Assembly (NCBI GenBank): GCA_039621445.1
Contig: CP154954.1
Coordinates: 6,459,425 to 6,523,424, forward strand
Length of the DNA stretch: 64,000 nt
Direction: 5' to 3'
DNA from: Euglena gracilis
Taxonomy: Eukaryota; Euglenida; Euglenophyceae; Euglenales
Position numbers and translations under genes: made by a program. Of the stretch, positions 16,984-27,290 are shown in pieces; the stretch's first letter is position 1, and every line of letters begins with the position of its first letter. The notes under the pieces are model-generated. The model saw only the letters and a list, made by a program, of their open reading frames with translations. It had not been told where the DNA came from and ran no database searches.

Positions 16984-19587
16984 CTATGGCACAGATGGCC
17001 ATTTCCTGGGAGTCGGTGGTCTGATCTCCCGAACGTAATCTCCTTCAGGAGATTCCACTATCTCCAGTATCGGAGGTTCGAAATTTACAAGTTGCCTTTC
17101 AGGCTCATCGACATCAAAGTCGGGATATTCCCATTTTTGTGTATACCCATCGGGTAATCGTACTCCAAGCATGTTGGCTTCGCTATGAAGAAAATTCTGG
17201 AGGTTATCCCAGAAGAAAAGTAGCAACATTGCCGGCCAGATACATAAATTTAGTCGGGGATGGTTGCATTGAACCTGTGGGGGTATCCCCGGATAAACGG
17301 CAGGATCTGCCTTGGTGTGCCAACCTGCGACTCGCGCTCGGATGGTGAATGGCCTTAAAACTTCTCTTACCCAATCGGTAAATTCCATTTTATAGGCCTC
17401 AGGGGGGTATTCAGGCAACAAAAAGGTAAAACTTGGTCGTGTTGGCAGGCTTTGTGCCGTAAAAAGTGGGTATATCACCCTGTCCCAATCGGAGTCTTGA
17501 AAAATGTATGGCACTTTGGCCTTGCCTGCTGACTCGACTGCGAGTCGGACAGCTGCGCTGTCAAGATGAAAATCTTTGGCGATTCCGCCTGTGCGGTAGC
17601 TGTGTACAGCTTTAAACTTCTTGAACTGGTAGAAATTGATTTGGGACTTATAGTCCTGCTTGAATTTGACCAGATGGTCTTCATTTTCTGGTATGACTCT
17701 AGTCATACCGCCAGTGGCAGGTAGCCAAAAATCTGCCTGTAGGCAGTTGATGCAACGGACAGGTATGTCCTTGTCATAATCGTTTTCCGTCCAGCGGAAA
17801 TTGTCCATATTGGACCATGTCAGTAGGCAATCGCCACAAACCAGTGCTGCGCAATTGCGCACATATGCATCATGGTGGAAGCTTATGCTATCCGGGTTGC
17901 GTGTGCAGATATGCACTGCGGGCATGTCGTTTCGTAGCCTATGGCATGCTGTACATAACCACAATAGTGGATCGTTATCCTGGAAATCCAGTACGAAATT
18001 TCCTCCAAAATATTGGGCTAATACCCTTGGAGATTTCGCATTCCAAAAACGCCAAGTGTGGCTGGTCGTGAAAATTCCGGGTTGATCCCGGTGGAACAAG
18101 GGCTTGATCCACTTGTTCAGCCAGGGGTCACTGCTATTGCGGATCATATTGATCCTAGCCTGGCGAGTGTTGAGGGGGTCTACTCTGGACAATACGTCCT
18201 CAGTCCAAAATGGCTCATCGGCCTCGTGAGGGACATTTGACCGAATCGGTCTGATTGTGGGTTTGCGCTTAGCGCCTTCAGAGGTTGCAGCCACATAGCT
18301 GGCCATGGGTATCGTAGGCCTATGGCCTGTGCCAGAGCCATCTCCACCAGACGGTGGTGGCTCATCATCCCGCCGCTGTTCAGCGGGCTTGCAGCCTTCG
18401 GCTGGAGGGTTACCCTTGGGCTTGTTATGCCTGCCATCTCGGCGTTCTTCACGAGGGTCTGCCGGAGGCAGAGGTCTCTCCGCCGTTGGCGGTTTCGGAG
18501 CTGCCGGTGATGCCGATGCTGCCGGTTTGGCAGGAGGTGGTTGCATTTCCGCCGTTGGCGGTGCTGGTGCAGCTGGTTTAGCTGCTGGGACATCCAACTC
18601 CATTGGAGTTGTAGCCGTAGGCTGTACGGCTGTTGAGCTGCTATCTGCCGTAGTAACCCTTTGGGTTTCGGGAGGGGATGTGGCTGGTGAGCCTCGAGGG
18701 GTCAGTACTGCTGATACTGCGGACATCGCCGCGGTCAGACCCTGTAACACACCACCTAAAACACCTGTAGGTATTGTTGGTGATGCGACAGGTTCTGTCG
18801 GGGTTGGTGCCGTTGGCACTGCGGGTAAGGAGAGGGGTGGTACGGGAGGTACCGGTGGCCGTTCGGCCTCGGATGTAGGAGATTCCGTCTCTGAGCTGAC
18901 ATCTCCTTCAGGCGGAAGGGGTGTCCTGGAGCCCTTTGGGACTAATGGAAGGGCTGATGGCTGAGAGTACTCAGCACATATGTCTTCCAGGCCTTCCATG
19001 CGGTCTTCACCGCCCTCACCATCACTCTCCTCACTGTCCTCCACCGTTTCTGGTGAAGCGGCAGGGGCTGCTGGCTGTTCCGCTATAGCGGTGGGCACAG
19101 TTGTTGGTTGCGCAATCGCGCTGGTGGGGGGTGCCGCAGTAGCGGGCTGGGGTGAAGAGGTAGCGACAGAAGATTGACTCTCCTGAAATCCCATAGGGAT
19201 AAATGGTTCCGCAGTAGCCGATAGGCTGGAACCTAGGTAACGCCGACCGCGCCCAAAGACGGGTGGCGGTGTGTGTGTCACCAGGAGTACCCTGGGGAAC
19301 AGGCGTTGCCGGTTGCGGCTGCGTTGTGGGTACTGATGCCGGTTGCGGCTGTGTTGAAGGTTCCGATGGCGGAACTTCCGAAGCCGGTTGCGGCTTTGGG
19401 ACAGGTGCCTGTGGCACCTGTCTTTTCCGTAATCGGAAAAGATCCCATGGTTTCCTTTCGTCTTCAACCATTCTGTGGTTGAAGCGCAGGAGGGGTAGGG
19501 CCATGCCCAGCTCGTTCCGTCTGCCGCCTTGGAAAAACGGCTGGAACAGCGCTCTATCGAGCGTATCGCCGAATCGGCGTTTGACAT
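16984..19587 (-). CDS. Element A ORF-C: unrecognised protein with three paired-Cys clusters
   Basis: The frame spans 867 codons. The first 180 or so overlap the end of ORF-B, so the true join is probably a frameshift near 19260 rather than an independent start. The N-terminal half is Pro/Ala/Thr/Ser-rich and low complexity, with an acidic DSEESDGEGGEDRMEGLED patch. The C-terminal 420 residues are globular-looking and conserved with element B. They contain CTACHRL...HIC (from about residue 544), a CGDCLLTW cluster and CINC, plus HTWRFWNAKSPRVLAQYFGG and NHPRLNLCIWPAMLLLFFW. The Cys/His spacing suggests zinc binding. I recognise no family; nucleic-acid or chromatin binding is only a guess. Confidence 0.7.
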   Translation of the reverse strand: MSNADSAIRSIERCSSRFSKAADGTSWAWPYPSCASTTEWLKTKGNHGIFSDYGKDRCHRHLSQSRNRLRKFRHRNLQHSRNRHQYPQRSRNRQRLFPRVLLVTHTPPPVFGRGRRYLGSSLSATAEPFIPMGFQESQSSVATSSPQPATAAPPTSAIAQPTTVPTAIAEQPAAPAASPETVEDSEESDGEGGEDRMEGLEDICAEYSQPSALPLVPKGSRTPLPPEGDVSSETESPTSEAERPPVPPVPPLSLPAVPTAPTPTEPVASPTIPTGVLGGVLQGLTAAMSAVSAVLTPRGSPATSPPETQRVTTADSSSTAVQPTATTPMELDVPAAKPAAPAPPTAEMQPPPAKPAASASPAAPKPPTAERPLPPADPREERRDGRHNKPKGNPPAEGCKPAEQRRDDEPPPSGGDGSGTGHRPTIPMASYVAATSEGAKRKPTIRPIRSNVPHEADEPFWTEDVLSRVDPLNTRQARINMIRNSSDPWLNKWIKPLFHRDQPGIFTTSHTWRFWNAKSPRVLAQYFGGNFVLDFQDNDPLLWLCTACHRLRNDMPAVHICTRNPDSISFHHDAYVRNCAALVCGDCLLTWSNMDNFRWTENDYDKDIPVRCINCLQADFWLPATGGMTRVIPENEDHLVKFKQDYKSQINFYQFKKFKAVHSYRTGGIAKDFHLDSAAVRLAVESAGKAKVPYIFQDSDWDRVIYPLFTAQSLPTRPSFTFLLPEYPPEAYKMEFTDWVREVLRPFTIRARVAGWHTKADPAVYPGIPPQVQCNHPRLNLCIWPAMLLLFFWDNLQNFLHSEANMLGVRLPDGYTQKWEYPDFDVDEPERQLVNFEPPILEIVESPEGDYVREIRPPTPRKWPSVP

Positions 19588-21289
19588 AATCGTCTATGCT
19601 TTCCTTCTCGAACCGTGGCCTGATGGGGACATAGTCCGGAGGAATTTCCCTATCGGGATTGAGATAATAATATATCTCCATAATCTGGCAGGTCCAAGCC
19701 CTGAACCAGAATTGCTGCAAATACAGCAGGAGTTGACGGTGGTTGCGTCGCCCATTCGAGCTTTGGTGAACATCCTTTGGATTTCTGCAAAGGTGCAGGA
19801 GCATGATGCGCTTTGGCGCTGCGTACGGGATATTGGCCTGTTGGCCTTCCTCGTCCTGGCCTTCGGCCTGTGGTTGAGTACTGCGTACTCCGAATCCCCA
19901 GAAGTCCACTGCAAACTTTTCGTGACAGTGGGTGCATCTGACGATATACGTCTGGGGGAAGCGGAGGTCAATATCGACCACTTCAAAATGATAGGCATAT
20001 TGCCAGTGGTAGAAGACTTGCAGATTGCTGCAGAACATGTTCTCTGCCAATTTGGCAATATTGTCAGGCAGTGGGTAGATTTCCCACTCCAGGCCTTTTG
20101 GGCCTACACTGCGAATGCAGTCGAATAACTGCCGTAGCAAATCTTTACCTGTATTGTATCGGTCTTCCCGACCGCAATCCAGATAAGGATATCCACAGGA
20201 GTTCAGGAATCTGCCGAAATTTTGGGTGGGGTATCCCGCCCAGAACCAAACGTGCCAGAATCCCGGCAGTCCGTCCAGTATCGGACCGAGAATTACGTTG
20301 CCCTCATAGGCATACAGGGTTCCATCGTGGTGGAACTCACGATTACGCTCCAAATAGAGCTGTCTGGTCACAGTCACGACGGGGGATGCAACCAGCATTG
20401 GAAGAGAAAGTTCGTTTTGAAACTTTCTCATGGCCTCGAATGCGAGTGCATGAATCTCTTTGATGTGCTCGAATAGAGCTTCCATGTCGTCCTCATAGAC
20501 GTTCCGGTATTGGCCTTTCTGGCCTTTGCCTTGGCCTTTTTGGCCTGCTGTCGGTGCTCGTTTGGGAGCACTTTTGGCTTTACCCTTGCCCGATCGGGCT
20601 TCGCTTCGGGCAATCTCTTCTCTAGCTTGTTTCCAAGCATGAGGATTGAGATTGGCTGCAAAACGAGGGCCTATAAAGGCAGGATTCATATCGCTTGTTG
20701 TTCCAAGCAATTCCTGCGGGGCATAAGCCATTTTGGCTGCTGGGTAGGCTGCAGGTTGATCCTGCATATCGGCCAAAAATGGTGGGTTATTGATAGGGAG
20801 GGGTTCGCCTCTAGGCGGATCGATGTAAGTGGGGTTGCGTGTACGTTCACGCGTGTCATCCAGTATTTTCTGGACGCTCAGCAGCTTCGTGCTCGATTTC
20901 TGCCCTATGGGCTCTCTGGGCCCGTTCAGCCTGTTCGAGCTGCTGCTGTGTGGGTTCAGGAACAGACAGTACCTCGTTTGTGGCCTTTTGGCCTGGAGTT
21001 TCCGGTTTTTCCTGGGATGCCTGGGATTGGCGTTGTTACATGTTGGTGCGCCGTAGGCGCTGCTACCGGCAATGGCGCCGTTGGCGCTGCTGGAGCTGTC
21101 GGCGCTGCTGCTTTTGCTGGCACCGGCCGGGGGGGGTTGCGCCATCGGCGCTGGCTTCGCCGCAGCAGCATACGGTACGGGCACGGGAGGGGGTGCGGCC
21201 TGTTGGCCACCCGATGCCCGCCGTTGCTGTGCCGGGGTAGCCTGTCTGGCTGGGGCTGGGGCAGGGGCCGGGGGTTTCGGTCTCCCCAT
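19031..21289 (-). CDS. Element A ORF-B: unrecognised Trp-rich protein with Cys/His cluster
   Basis: 752 codons. A Pro/Ala/Ser-rich N-terminus is followed by a conserved globular region: LPGFWHVWFWAGYPTQNFG, LFDCIRSVGPKGLEWEIYPL, then CTHCHEKFAVDFWGFGVR (about residue 450) and LLHLCRNP, with QQFWFRAWTCQIMEIYYYL further on. The CxxC...HxC arrangement looks like a small zinc site. Order and spacing match element B ORF-B across several hundred residues. The last 75 or so residues look out of frame, and the natural continuation appears to be ORF-C. It starts 36 bp after ORF-A stops. Function unknown. Confidence 0.75.
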   Translation of the reverse strand: MGRPKPPAPAPAPARQATPAQQRRASGGQQAAPPPVPVPYAAAAKPAPMAQPPPAGASKSSSADSSSSANGAIAGSSAYGAPTCNNANPRHPRKNRKLQAKRPQTRYCLFLNPHSSSSNRLNGPREPIGQKSSTKLLSVQKILDDTRERTRNPTYIDPPRGEPLPINNPPFLADMQDQPAAYPAAKMAYAPQELLGTTSDMNPAFIGPRFAANLNPHAWKQAREEIARSEARSGKGKAKSAPKRAPTAGQKGQGKGQKGQYRNVYEDDMEALFEHIKEIHALAFEAMRKFQNELSLPMLVASPVVTVTRQLYLERNREFHHDGTLYAYEGNVILGPILDGLPGFWHVWFWAGYPTQNFGRFLNSCGYPYLDCGREDRYNTGKDLLRQLFDCIRSVGPKGLEWEIYPLPDNIAKLAENMFCSNLQVFYHWQYAYHFEVVDIDLRFPQTYIVRCTHCHEKFAVDFWGFGVRSTQPQAEGQDEEGQQANIPYAAPKRIMLLHLCRNPKDVHQSSNGRRNHRQLLLYLQQFWFRAWTCQIMEIYYYLNPDREIPPDYVPIRPRFEKESIDDYVKRRFGDTLDRALFQPFFQGGRRNELGMALPLLRFNHRMVEDERKPWDLFRLRKRQVPQAPVPKPQPASEVPPSEPSTQPQPASVPTTQPQPATPVPQGTPGDTHTATRLWARSALPRFQPIGYCGTIYPYGISGESIFCRYLFTPARYCGTPHQRDCATNNCAHRYSGTASSPCRFTRNGGGQ

Positions 21290-21324
21290 TGGGGATGAAG
21301 ATTCTGGCCTGCCCCGTTTACTAC

Positions 21325-22827
21325 CTAGGTCTGCTGGCCTGTACGGCTGTGACGCATATCTGCGTTCTGCCGACCGTGGGCCCTGAAGTGCTCCAGGGAC
21401 TGGTAGTACTGGATGGCCTGCTGAGGTGATGTGAAGCGAGGTGTTGGGAGAGGTTCAGGTGCCGTTGGCACATCCTCTTCCACGGCCATTCGGCCTTCGG
21501 CCTCGGCTCGCTCCACGTCCTCAGCCCAGGATCCAGGATCCTGAGCCACCGACATATCCCGTTGTACGGGTAACTGACTTCCAGCTTCCAGATGGGCTGG
21601 ATAAGGAAATGGTGGTTGTGCTGTTGACGGTTGCGTCATTGGCTCCGCCGCATATTGCGTTGGTGGTTCCCGATATTCGGGTGGTGGTGGTCTCGGCATA
21701 CGAGTTGGGGACGGGATATCGCGAAAAATTTGTGATGGTTGCACCGTTGGTGCTGGGATGTCTCCCATCTCGCTTTCCTCCACTGGGGGGCTATGCTCCC
21801 GCATGTATTCGGTGAATGCACCTGCGTGATGGCGTATCCGCGGGATAGGCGGTACTGGAATACCCAGTGTACGCATGCTGACCTCAGGGGGATATTCCCC
21901 GGGCATGAAGTACACTTTTCCTGTCATCAAAGTCTGGCCACATGCGCACCATTGTGCAATGGGCCTATTGGCCAGGCCCAGAATTTGACGACAGTGGGTA
22001 TCCCACAGCACCTGTAGAGATGGGTCTACTCTCTCTAGGTTGCTGGCCCGCAAGGCCGTTCGCAGAGTCTTCTCTGCGAGATTCACCAATTCTGCGGTGA
22101 AGGCGGGGTATGGCACCGTTGGTGCTGCCTGTGGCGTCTCATGTGCCACAGGGATCGCGTAAGCGGATATACTACTGCTGCTAGCTGCGGTTTGGGCAGC
22201 GGGTTCCCGGACGGGATAAGCAGCAGGTTGGGGCATCGCCTGTACGGCGTGTACTGGATGCGGGGTACCCTGTACGGGTTGAGATTGGGGTTGGGATTGG
22301 GGTTGCTGAGATGTAACATACTGTGGGGTATACAGGATGGGAGGTGAGGGGCCAGGCATGGCGTAATGCGCCTGCTCCATTGGAGGTGCCTGTCCCTGCC
22401 TCGCATACTGTTGTTGTTCCATTGGAACTTGGTGTACCTGCTGGGGTTGTGACTGTTCCATTGGAACTTGATATGCCTGTTGAGGCTGTGCCGCATATGC
22501 AGCTCCCATTGGCACAGGGGCCGCATAAGCGACAGGTGGCGGTTGCGCCTGAGATGGGGGCGGCATTTGTGCCTGAGAGGGAGGCGGCATTTGTGCCTGC
22601 GAGGGGGCTGACATATGTGACTGAGAGGGGTATGGCATTTGTGCCTGAACCATTTGAGGGGGGGGTGGCATTTGTGCCTGAGCCGCATAAGCGGCTGGAG
22701 GGGGTTGATATACCGCATATGCGGGCGCCCCTTGGGCTGGGGGTGCCGCCGCATAGGCGTGTTGGGGGTAGGGAGGGATGGCATACTGTATAGGGGGCGG
22801 ACCGGGGCCGCGCCCTGGATCTTGCAT
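21325..22827 (-). CDS. Element A ORF-A: Pro/Gln-rich protein, first ORF after integrase
   Basis: I choose ATG at 22827 (MQDPGRGPGPPPIQY), because the equivalent element B protein opens MLPGRGPGPGPP; the frame is open further upstream. About 500 residues. A long Pro/Gln/Ala/Tyr-rich N-terminus with repeated QAQMPPPSQ-type units precedes a conserved core: ERVDPSLQVLWDTHCRQIL, ANRPIAQWCACGQTLMTGKV and TEYMREHSPP. The CxC pair plus upstream His/Cys is conserved in element B. No signal peptide or membrane segment fits an envelope protein. Unrecognised family. Confidence 0.7.
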   Translation of the reverse strand: MQDPGRGPGPPPIQYAIPPYPQHAYAAAPPAQGAPAYAVYQPPPAAYAAQAQMPPPPQMVQAQMPYPSQSHMSAPSQAQMPPPSQAQMPPPSQAQPPPVAYAAPVPMGAAYAAQPQQAYQVPMEQSQPQQVHQVPMEQQQYARQGQAPPMEQAHYAMPGPSPPILYTPQYVTSQQPQSQPQSQPVQGTPHPVHAVQAMPQPAAYPVREPAAQTAASSSSISAYAIPVAHETPQAAPTVPYPAFTAELVNLAEKTLRTALRASNLERVDPSLQVLWDTHCRQILGLANRPIAQWCACGQTLMTGKVYFMPGEYPPEVSMRTLGIPVPPIPRIRHHAGAFTEYMREHSPPVEESEMGDIPAPTVQPSQIFRDIPSPTRMPRPPPPEYREPPTQYAAEPMTQPSTAQPPFPYPAHLEAGSQLPVQRDMSVAQDPGSWAEDVERAEAEGRMAVEEDVPTAPEPLPTPRFTSPQQAIQYYQSLEHFRAHGRQNADMRHSRTGQQT

Positions 22828-22944
22828 CGGTCCGGGGACCAAAAAGCAAAAAAGTAGCTTTGATGAGCTGTAGAAAAAGAAGAGAAATGAATTGGGTTTG
22901 GGAGACAATCACAGAGAGGGGAGGAAAAGGCCTATAGGCCGATT

Positions 22945-23382
22945 TCAAAAATTATTCACAGTAATGTCTATGTTATTTCTTTTATTCCAGAGCTTCCAGT
23001 CCTGTTGGACATAACCAATAAAACTGGAGGCTGGCTCCCAGGTGTCCTCCTCTGGCCCATAGCCTTTCCACCTGACCTTCCAGTAGTGGACTCCTCGATC
23101 AATTTTGTGATCGAGAATTTTGTCCACCACAAAATCATCCGTTTCGGGTAACTTGGAACGGGGCTTGAAATAAAGGCACGGTAGTGCTTTGCCATTAGGC
23201 GGGGAAAGATATGGCTTGAAATCATCCATGTGAACATCCTCGATCCCGTTGGGCAGTGCCACTCTATAGCGGCCACTGTTACCAACGCGTTCGAGTATTT
23301 CACAGGGTCCGAGCCAGAGGGGGTCTAGCTTGGAAGCCTGCATACCTATGGCTATTCCGAACCCATACGCGATCACCAGCAC
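22945..23382 (-). CDS. Element A integrase C-terminus with chromodomain
   Basis: The frame encodes the GPY/F-like module ([39 protein letters not shown]) and then a chromodomain ([38 protein letters not shown]) with the aromatic residues expected for methyl-lysine binding. In chromoviruses this targets integration to heterochromatin (established for the family). It is out of frame with the integrase core upstream (frameshift near 23330). Confidence 0.85.
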   Translation of the reverse strand: MLVIAYGFGIAIGMQASKLDPLWLGPCEILERVGNSGRYRVALPNGIEDVHMDDFKPYLSPPNGKALPCLYFKPRSKLPETDDFVVDKILDHKIDRGVHYWKVRWKGYGPEEDTWEPASSFIGYVQQDWKLWNKRNNIDITVNNF

Positions 23383-24019
23383 TATAGCCAGGTGATTTGA
23401 ATTCTTGTAAAAATTTATTTCTCTTTTGAGAATGGATATCTGTAATGCTTTTCTGAACAGTAGTTCTGAGAGACTCTACCTCAGAGAACCATGTCTCACA
23501 GGTTACGCTACTTCGAGCTGGTCTCTCTGATGGTATATCACCAATTGCTGGGGGTTCTCGCCCAAAAACAATTTTGTATGGGGAGTGGGGTAAAACTAAA
23601 CCCGGTAGGGTGTTTATATAAAAGAGGGACCATGGCAAAACCTGGACCCAGGCCTGGCGCGAATCAGCCAGTGAAAGACGGAGCATATTTACAACAGCTT
23701 TCACTGCTGCCTCGGCGCGGCCATTGCCCTTCGGGCGATATATAATGGAAAAATGCTGCTCGATTCCCAGTAAACCACATAGGGTTGTGAAGAATCGAGA
23801 GGAGATCAAATGATCTTGATCACTGACAATCTCATTCGGTAAGCCCATTAGGCATATGCACTTCTCCATAAATATCTGCGCTAAAATTTGCGCGGTCAAC
23901 CCTGCCTTTTGGCATGGAATGGCTACTATGTAACCACTCAGCCTACAGACGACAACAAAAACATAATCGTAAATTTTGCCGTCTGATCCTTTGCAAGGTT
24001 CTAATTCCAGAAAATCCAT
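23300..24019 (-). CDS. Element A integrase catalytic core
   Basis: It starts at MDFLELEP (first catalytic Asp). It contains [16 protein letters not shown] (second Asp) and [15 protein letters not shown] (catalytic Glu), the D,D-35-E retroviral integrase pattern. The frame ends after VWVRN, where it should continue into the C-terminal module; there is a frameshift at each end. Confidence 0.85.
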   Translation of the reverse strand: MDFLELEPCKGSDGKIYDYVFVVVCRLSGYIVAIPCQKAGLTAQILAQIFMEKCICLMGLPNEIVSDQDHLISSRFFTTLCGLLGIEQHFSIIYRPKGNGRAEAAVKAVVNMLRLSLADSRQAWVQVLPWSLFYINTLPGLVLPHSPYKIVFGREPPAIGDIPSERPARSSVTCETWFSEVESLRTTVQKSITDIHSQKRNKFLQEFKSPGYSAGDRVWVRNSHRYAGFQARPPLARTL

Positions 24020-24822
24020 GCAGAGGGACGTAAAAATGTCAGGGGGTACGGGGAAAAATCAAGCGTACCAGGGGGGGTACCTCTGCGCGGTTTTTCCGCT
24101 TGACAAATTTGGCACCGTTGCGAAATTTGCAAGCAGCGCGAATGCAAATCGTTTTCTTTCAGGGTTGTACAGTACCTGCGACCCACCAAAGAAAGAAGTT
24201 TGGGGGCCCCAGGGTGACCTTGGTTGTGATAACACAAAAGTACTTCATCAACCAAGTCACGGGGTATACAATATTTATATCCCGCATCATCGCGGTAAAC
24301 CAACCGTAAAGGGGAAAGGGAATAATTATGTACAACCTCGCCATTGCGCAGTCTGTGCACTATCGTGCTATATACAGGGTCATGGGAATAATCCCATTCG
24401 CGAAAGAAGAGGGGGGAAGGAGATTCAGATCGCGTAATGCGACGGGGACCAGGTGTGCGGCCTCGCCGCCTTCTCCCCCGTATAGGAGAGACTGGCAACG
24501 AACGAAAAATCGATGAAACGGGAAAAGAATCCAACATATCGTCGGCTGCGTCATATCGACGTGCATATTCATCAGCCTCTTGGCTTCCATGAAAGGTGGC
24601 ATCACCTTCATCCGGGTTACCGGGGTAATGCCAGGGTGCTCGACTGAGCGGGTCTGCTACTTTTTGTGTATGGCCAGGGGTATATACAACCACTAGGTTG
24701 AACTGGCTCAAAAATTCATGCCATCGGCATCTTCGGCCTACGGATGACATGGCTTTGTTCAGATCCTCGGTATACCAGTGTTGAAGACTCTCATGGTCAG
24801 TCAACACCAGTATTTGCACCAA
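24001..24822 (-). CDS. Element A RNase H end, linker and integrase zinc domain
   Basis: It begins [19 protein letters not shown] and [20 protein letters not shown] (RNase H Asp and His), then [12 protein letters not shown] basic linker [14 protein letters not shown] follows, then the integrase HHCC-like domain (CYHNQGHPG ... CQICQ). It loses frame just before the integrase core. Closely similar to element B. Confidence 0.8.
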   Translation of the reverse strand: MVQILVLTDHESLQHWYTEDLNKAMSSVGRRCRWHEFLSQFNLVVVYTPGHTQKVADPLSRAPWHYPGNPDEGDATFHGSQEADEYARRYDAADDMLDSFPVSSIFRSLPVSPIRGRRRRGRTPGPRRITRSESPSPLFFREWDYSHDPVYSTIVHRLRNGEVVHNYSLSPLRLVYRDDAGYKYCIPRDLVDEVLLCYHNQGHPGAPKLLSLVGRRYCTTLKENDLHSRCLQISQRCQICQAEKPRRGTPPGTLDFSPYPLTFLRPSAWIFWN

Positions 24823-24936
24823 GGAGCTGGCGACCCAGCTACGGAATTTTTGTAAAATAAGTACGATTGCGTACGTTTCCTTCTCACGGATACTCCATTT
24901 AACTTGGCCTTTGCCATCCTCACCTTGTATAGCTTT

Positions 24937-27290
24937 CTAGAAGAATGCTACAGGTCGCAATTCGTTAGCCGCGTTATGCTGGCTTAGAACCCCGCCTACA
25001 GCATAATCGCTGCTATCGACTTCTAGCACATAAGGCTTGTAGGGATCCGCGATGTCGAGTACGACATTTTCAAGCATTAGCTTTTTAATGCTCTCTAGAG
25101 CTTCACGCATATCTGCGTCCCATTTGACTTTGGTATTTTCGGGTGCGCGATTTTTGAGTTGCCTCGATAGAGGTACCGCGATTTTCGCGAAATCTTTCAT
25201 GATCGCGTAATATTGGTTGGCCAAAAATCCTTTCAAATGGGTGATGGTCTTGATGACCTCAGGTCGTGATGTCTTCTTAATTCTCTAGTTTGCGCGCCGC
25301 TCGTTGGAAATGATGTGACCGCAAAACATCATTTGGTTTCGCAATAAGTGCATGCGGATTTTGACCATTGAGTTCTGTGGTATGCTGGGGGGGGAACCAC
25401 AATCAATGTTCCAGCGCGCCGTAACGTATGAATGTGAGCGCCATTTATTGGAAAAATCCATGGACCTTTAACAAAAGCCGGTAAATCGGTAATCCCGGAT
25501 CCATAAATCAAAATATCGGGATGTGAACATTCTTTGGGTAAATCCAACATCCTATACCACAAACGTAACCGAAGCTTGGCATGCGTAAACAGCTGTCCAT
25601 GTCAATTGAATCCAATAAGTTGTAACATTTTTCTCCTGAGGGTGTAGCTTTTTCACAAGCCGTATATCCGCTTTCGAATTTCCATCTCTTCTGGGGAGGG
25701 GTACAGATTTGGTGGCCATCCTTCACAAAATCCAAAGCGGTCCGCTGAAAATCTCTATTGAGACAAAGGATTTGGTTCCCATGTGGATTCTGCTTTGCTG
25801 CTTCCGCTCACATGAACAAGTAAACCTGTCTTTTCTACATACATTAAGTTCAGGGGGGGCGACTGAGCCTCCAACACAAAAGCTGTTGATCCCACTTTGG
25901 AGGATGAATGTCAAGGTCAATCAAAATCACGGAACCATGTTTTCTTGTTAAAACGAAAAATTTCCGATGCATTGGTGTTCCGAGCTATCAACAAATCCCA
26001 TCCGCGAATCGGATCAGAAAGTAAATCCAACACAGAAACATCAGGGGGGGTGCGCGAAAATCATTCATGGCGTTGGATGCTCGCGCAATGTCACTTTCCA
26101 ATGCGCAAAAATTTATTTCATAGGCCAAGGTTTCAAATTGATGCGCTATCGCATTATGAAAAAGCCTATCGGCTCGCACTGGAATCCAACAAATTTCGGG
26201 GGGATTTGAGAGCTGGAAACATCGCAACGAAAGATTTCTTGAAAAGGTGTAATCACCACTCCAGGATCCTCGAATAAGGTGGTTTGGGAATAAATGTGCA
26301 TAAGCAAGAAAATCCTCTGCGGGATTCACAGAACAATTATGCGCCATCGCGCTTGATCCTGTGAATCATCTCCAGCGGGATATGCGGGGGGATGCATCAT
26401 AGGTGCAAACTTATCAAATGATGTTGCGACCAATGCGCGTAATCGCGAATGCGCTGGAGGGATGCACACTTTCCAAGGTCAATCGAATCGATATCGCGGA
26501 AACCTGTTTTCAAATTTGACTATTGCAATTGGAAAAGCATTCCAGGTGCCTTGGTGTACTTGGAGATTCTATTGGGGGGAACACGCGTAAAAGCGGGGTA
26601 TGTGAATCATCCCCTACATGTCCATAGGACTCAATCGGGGGGTGGGTGGGTTGGGCAAACCAATCACCACGGAGCGGAATCCGATATGCGGGGATTCGCA
26701 CATGTGCGCGCGCGATATGCGCGGTTCGCACTATGTGCGGGACGCGATATGCGCGGGGTGTGGGAGAGCGCCATAGGCGCAGGGGGCGCTATGCCAAATC
26801 CGAAGAGGGGGCTATGCACTGTGGTGCTTCGATTCACATCGCGAATTGCAAAAACTACCAAGTGGATTTGTGAGCTGTGCATAATTACCAAGGTGCTGAT
26901 GGGGTATCACCCTTTCAAGGCTTGTACCTTTGGTTATCTATTAAATCCGTACCAATTTTAGTCACTACCAGGTAGAGGGAAAAGTTCCCGGTTGCGGGAT
27001 CCAATCGGATTAGTTGGCAGTTTCAACTAGACATCCCAATCAAAATCATGGTAAGCGAAATTTCTCCGACAGTGCGCATTGGTAGGAGGGTGTGATGTAG
27101 TGCGCGTTTGTGTGGGTGTCAGTGCATAAGTTGGTGTCGGTTGGGGTGCTGGGGGTGTACAGGGGGGGTCTGAATCGCGACACACCTGGTGGAAAAACAA
27201 AGTTGTGCAGCTGGGCGGCTAGTCGACACCGAAAACCAGGCCTTTGGGCTTTCGCCTGGGAACCCAGCGAAACGTGCGGGGTTAAGCTAC
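24937..27290 (-). pseudogene. Element A decayed protease-RT linker, RT and RNase H start
   Basis: The best-preserved part (24937-25236) reads [20 protein letters not shown] and [16 protein letters not shown] (RNase H first Asp), then hits TAG. Upstream, fragments such as MHLLRNQMMFCGHIISNE match element B RT, but in-frame stops and frame changes accumulate between 25250 and 27290. Some linker similarity is visible near 26000-26150 (FHNAIAHQFETLAYEINF). The intact element B frame makes the assignment possible. Confidence 0.6.

Noticed and set aside
18305-18964. 219-codon plus-strand Gly/Ala-rich frame
   Set aside because: Shadow of the Pro/Ala-rich part of element A ORF-C.
21325-22908. ORF-A as a retroviral-type envelope gene
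   Set aside because: It follows integrase as an env would, but I see no signal peptide, fusion peptide or membrane segment in either copy once the start is set at the conserved Met.
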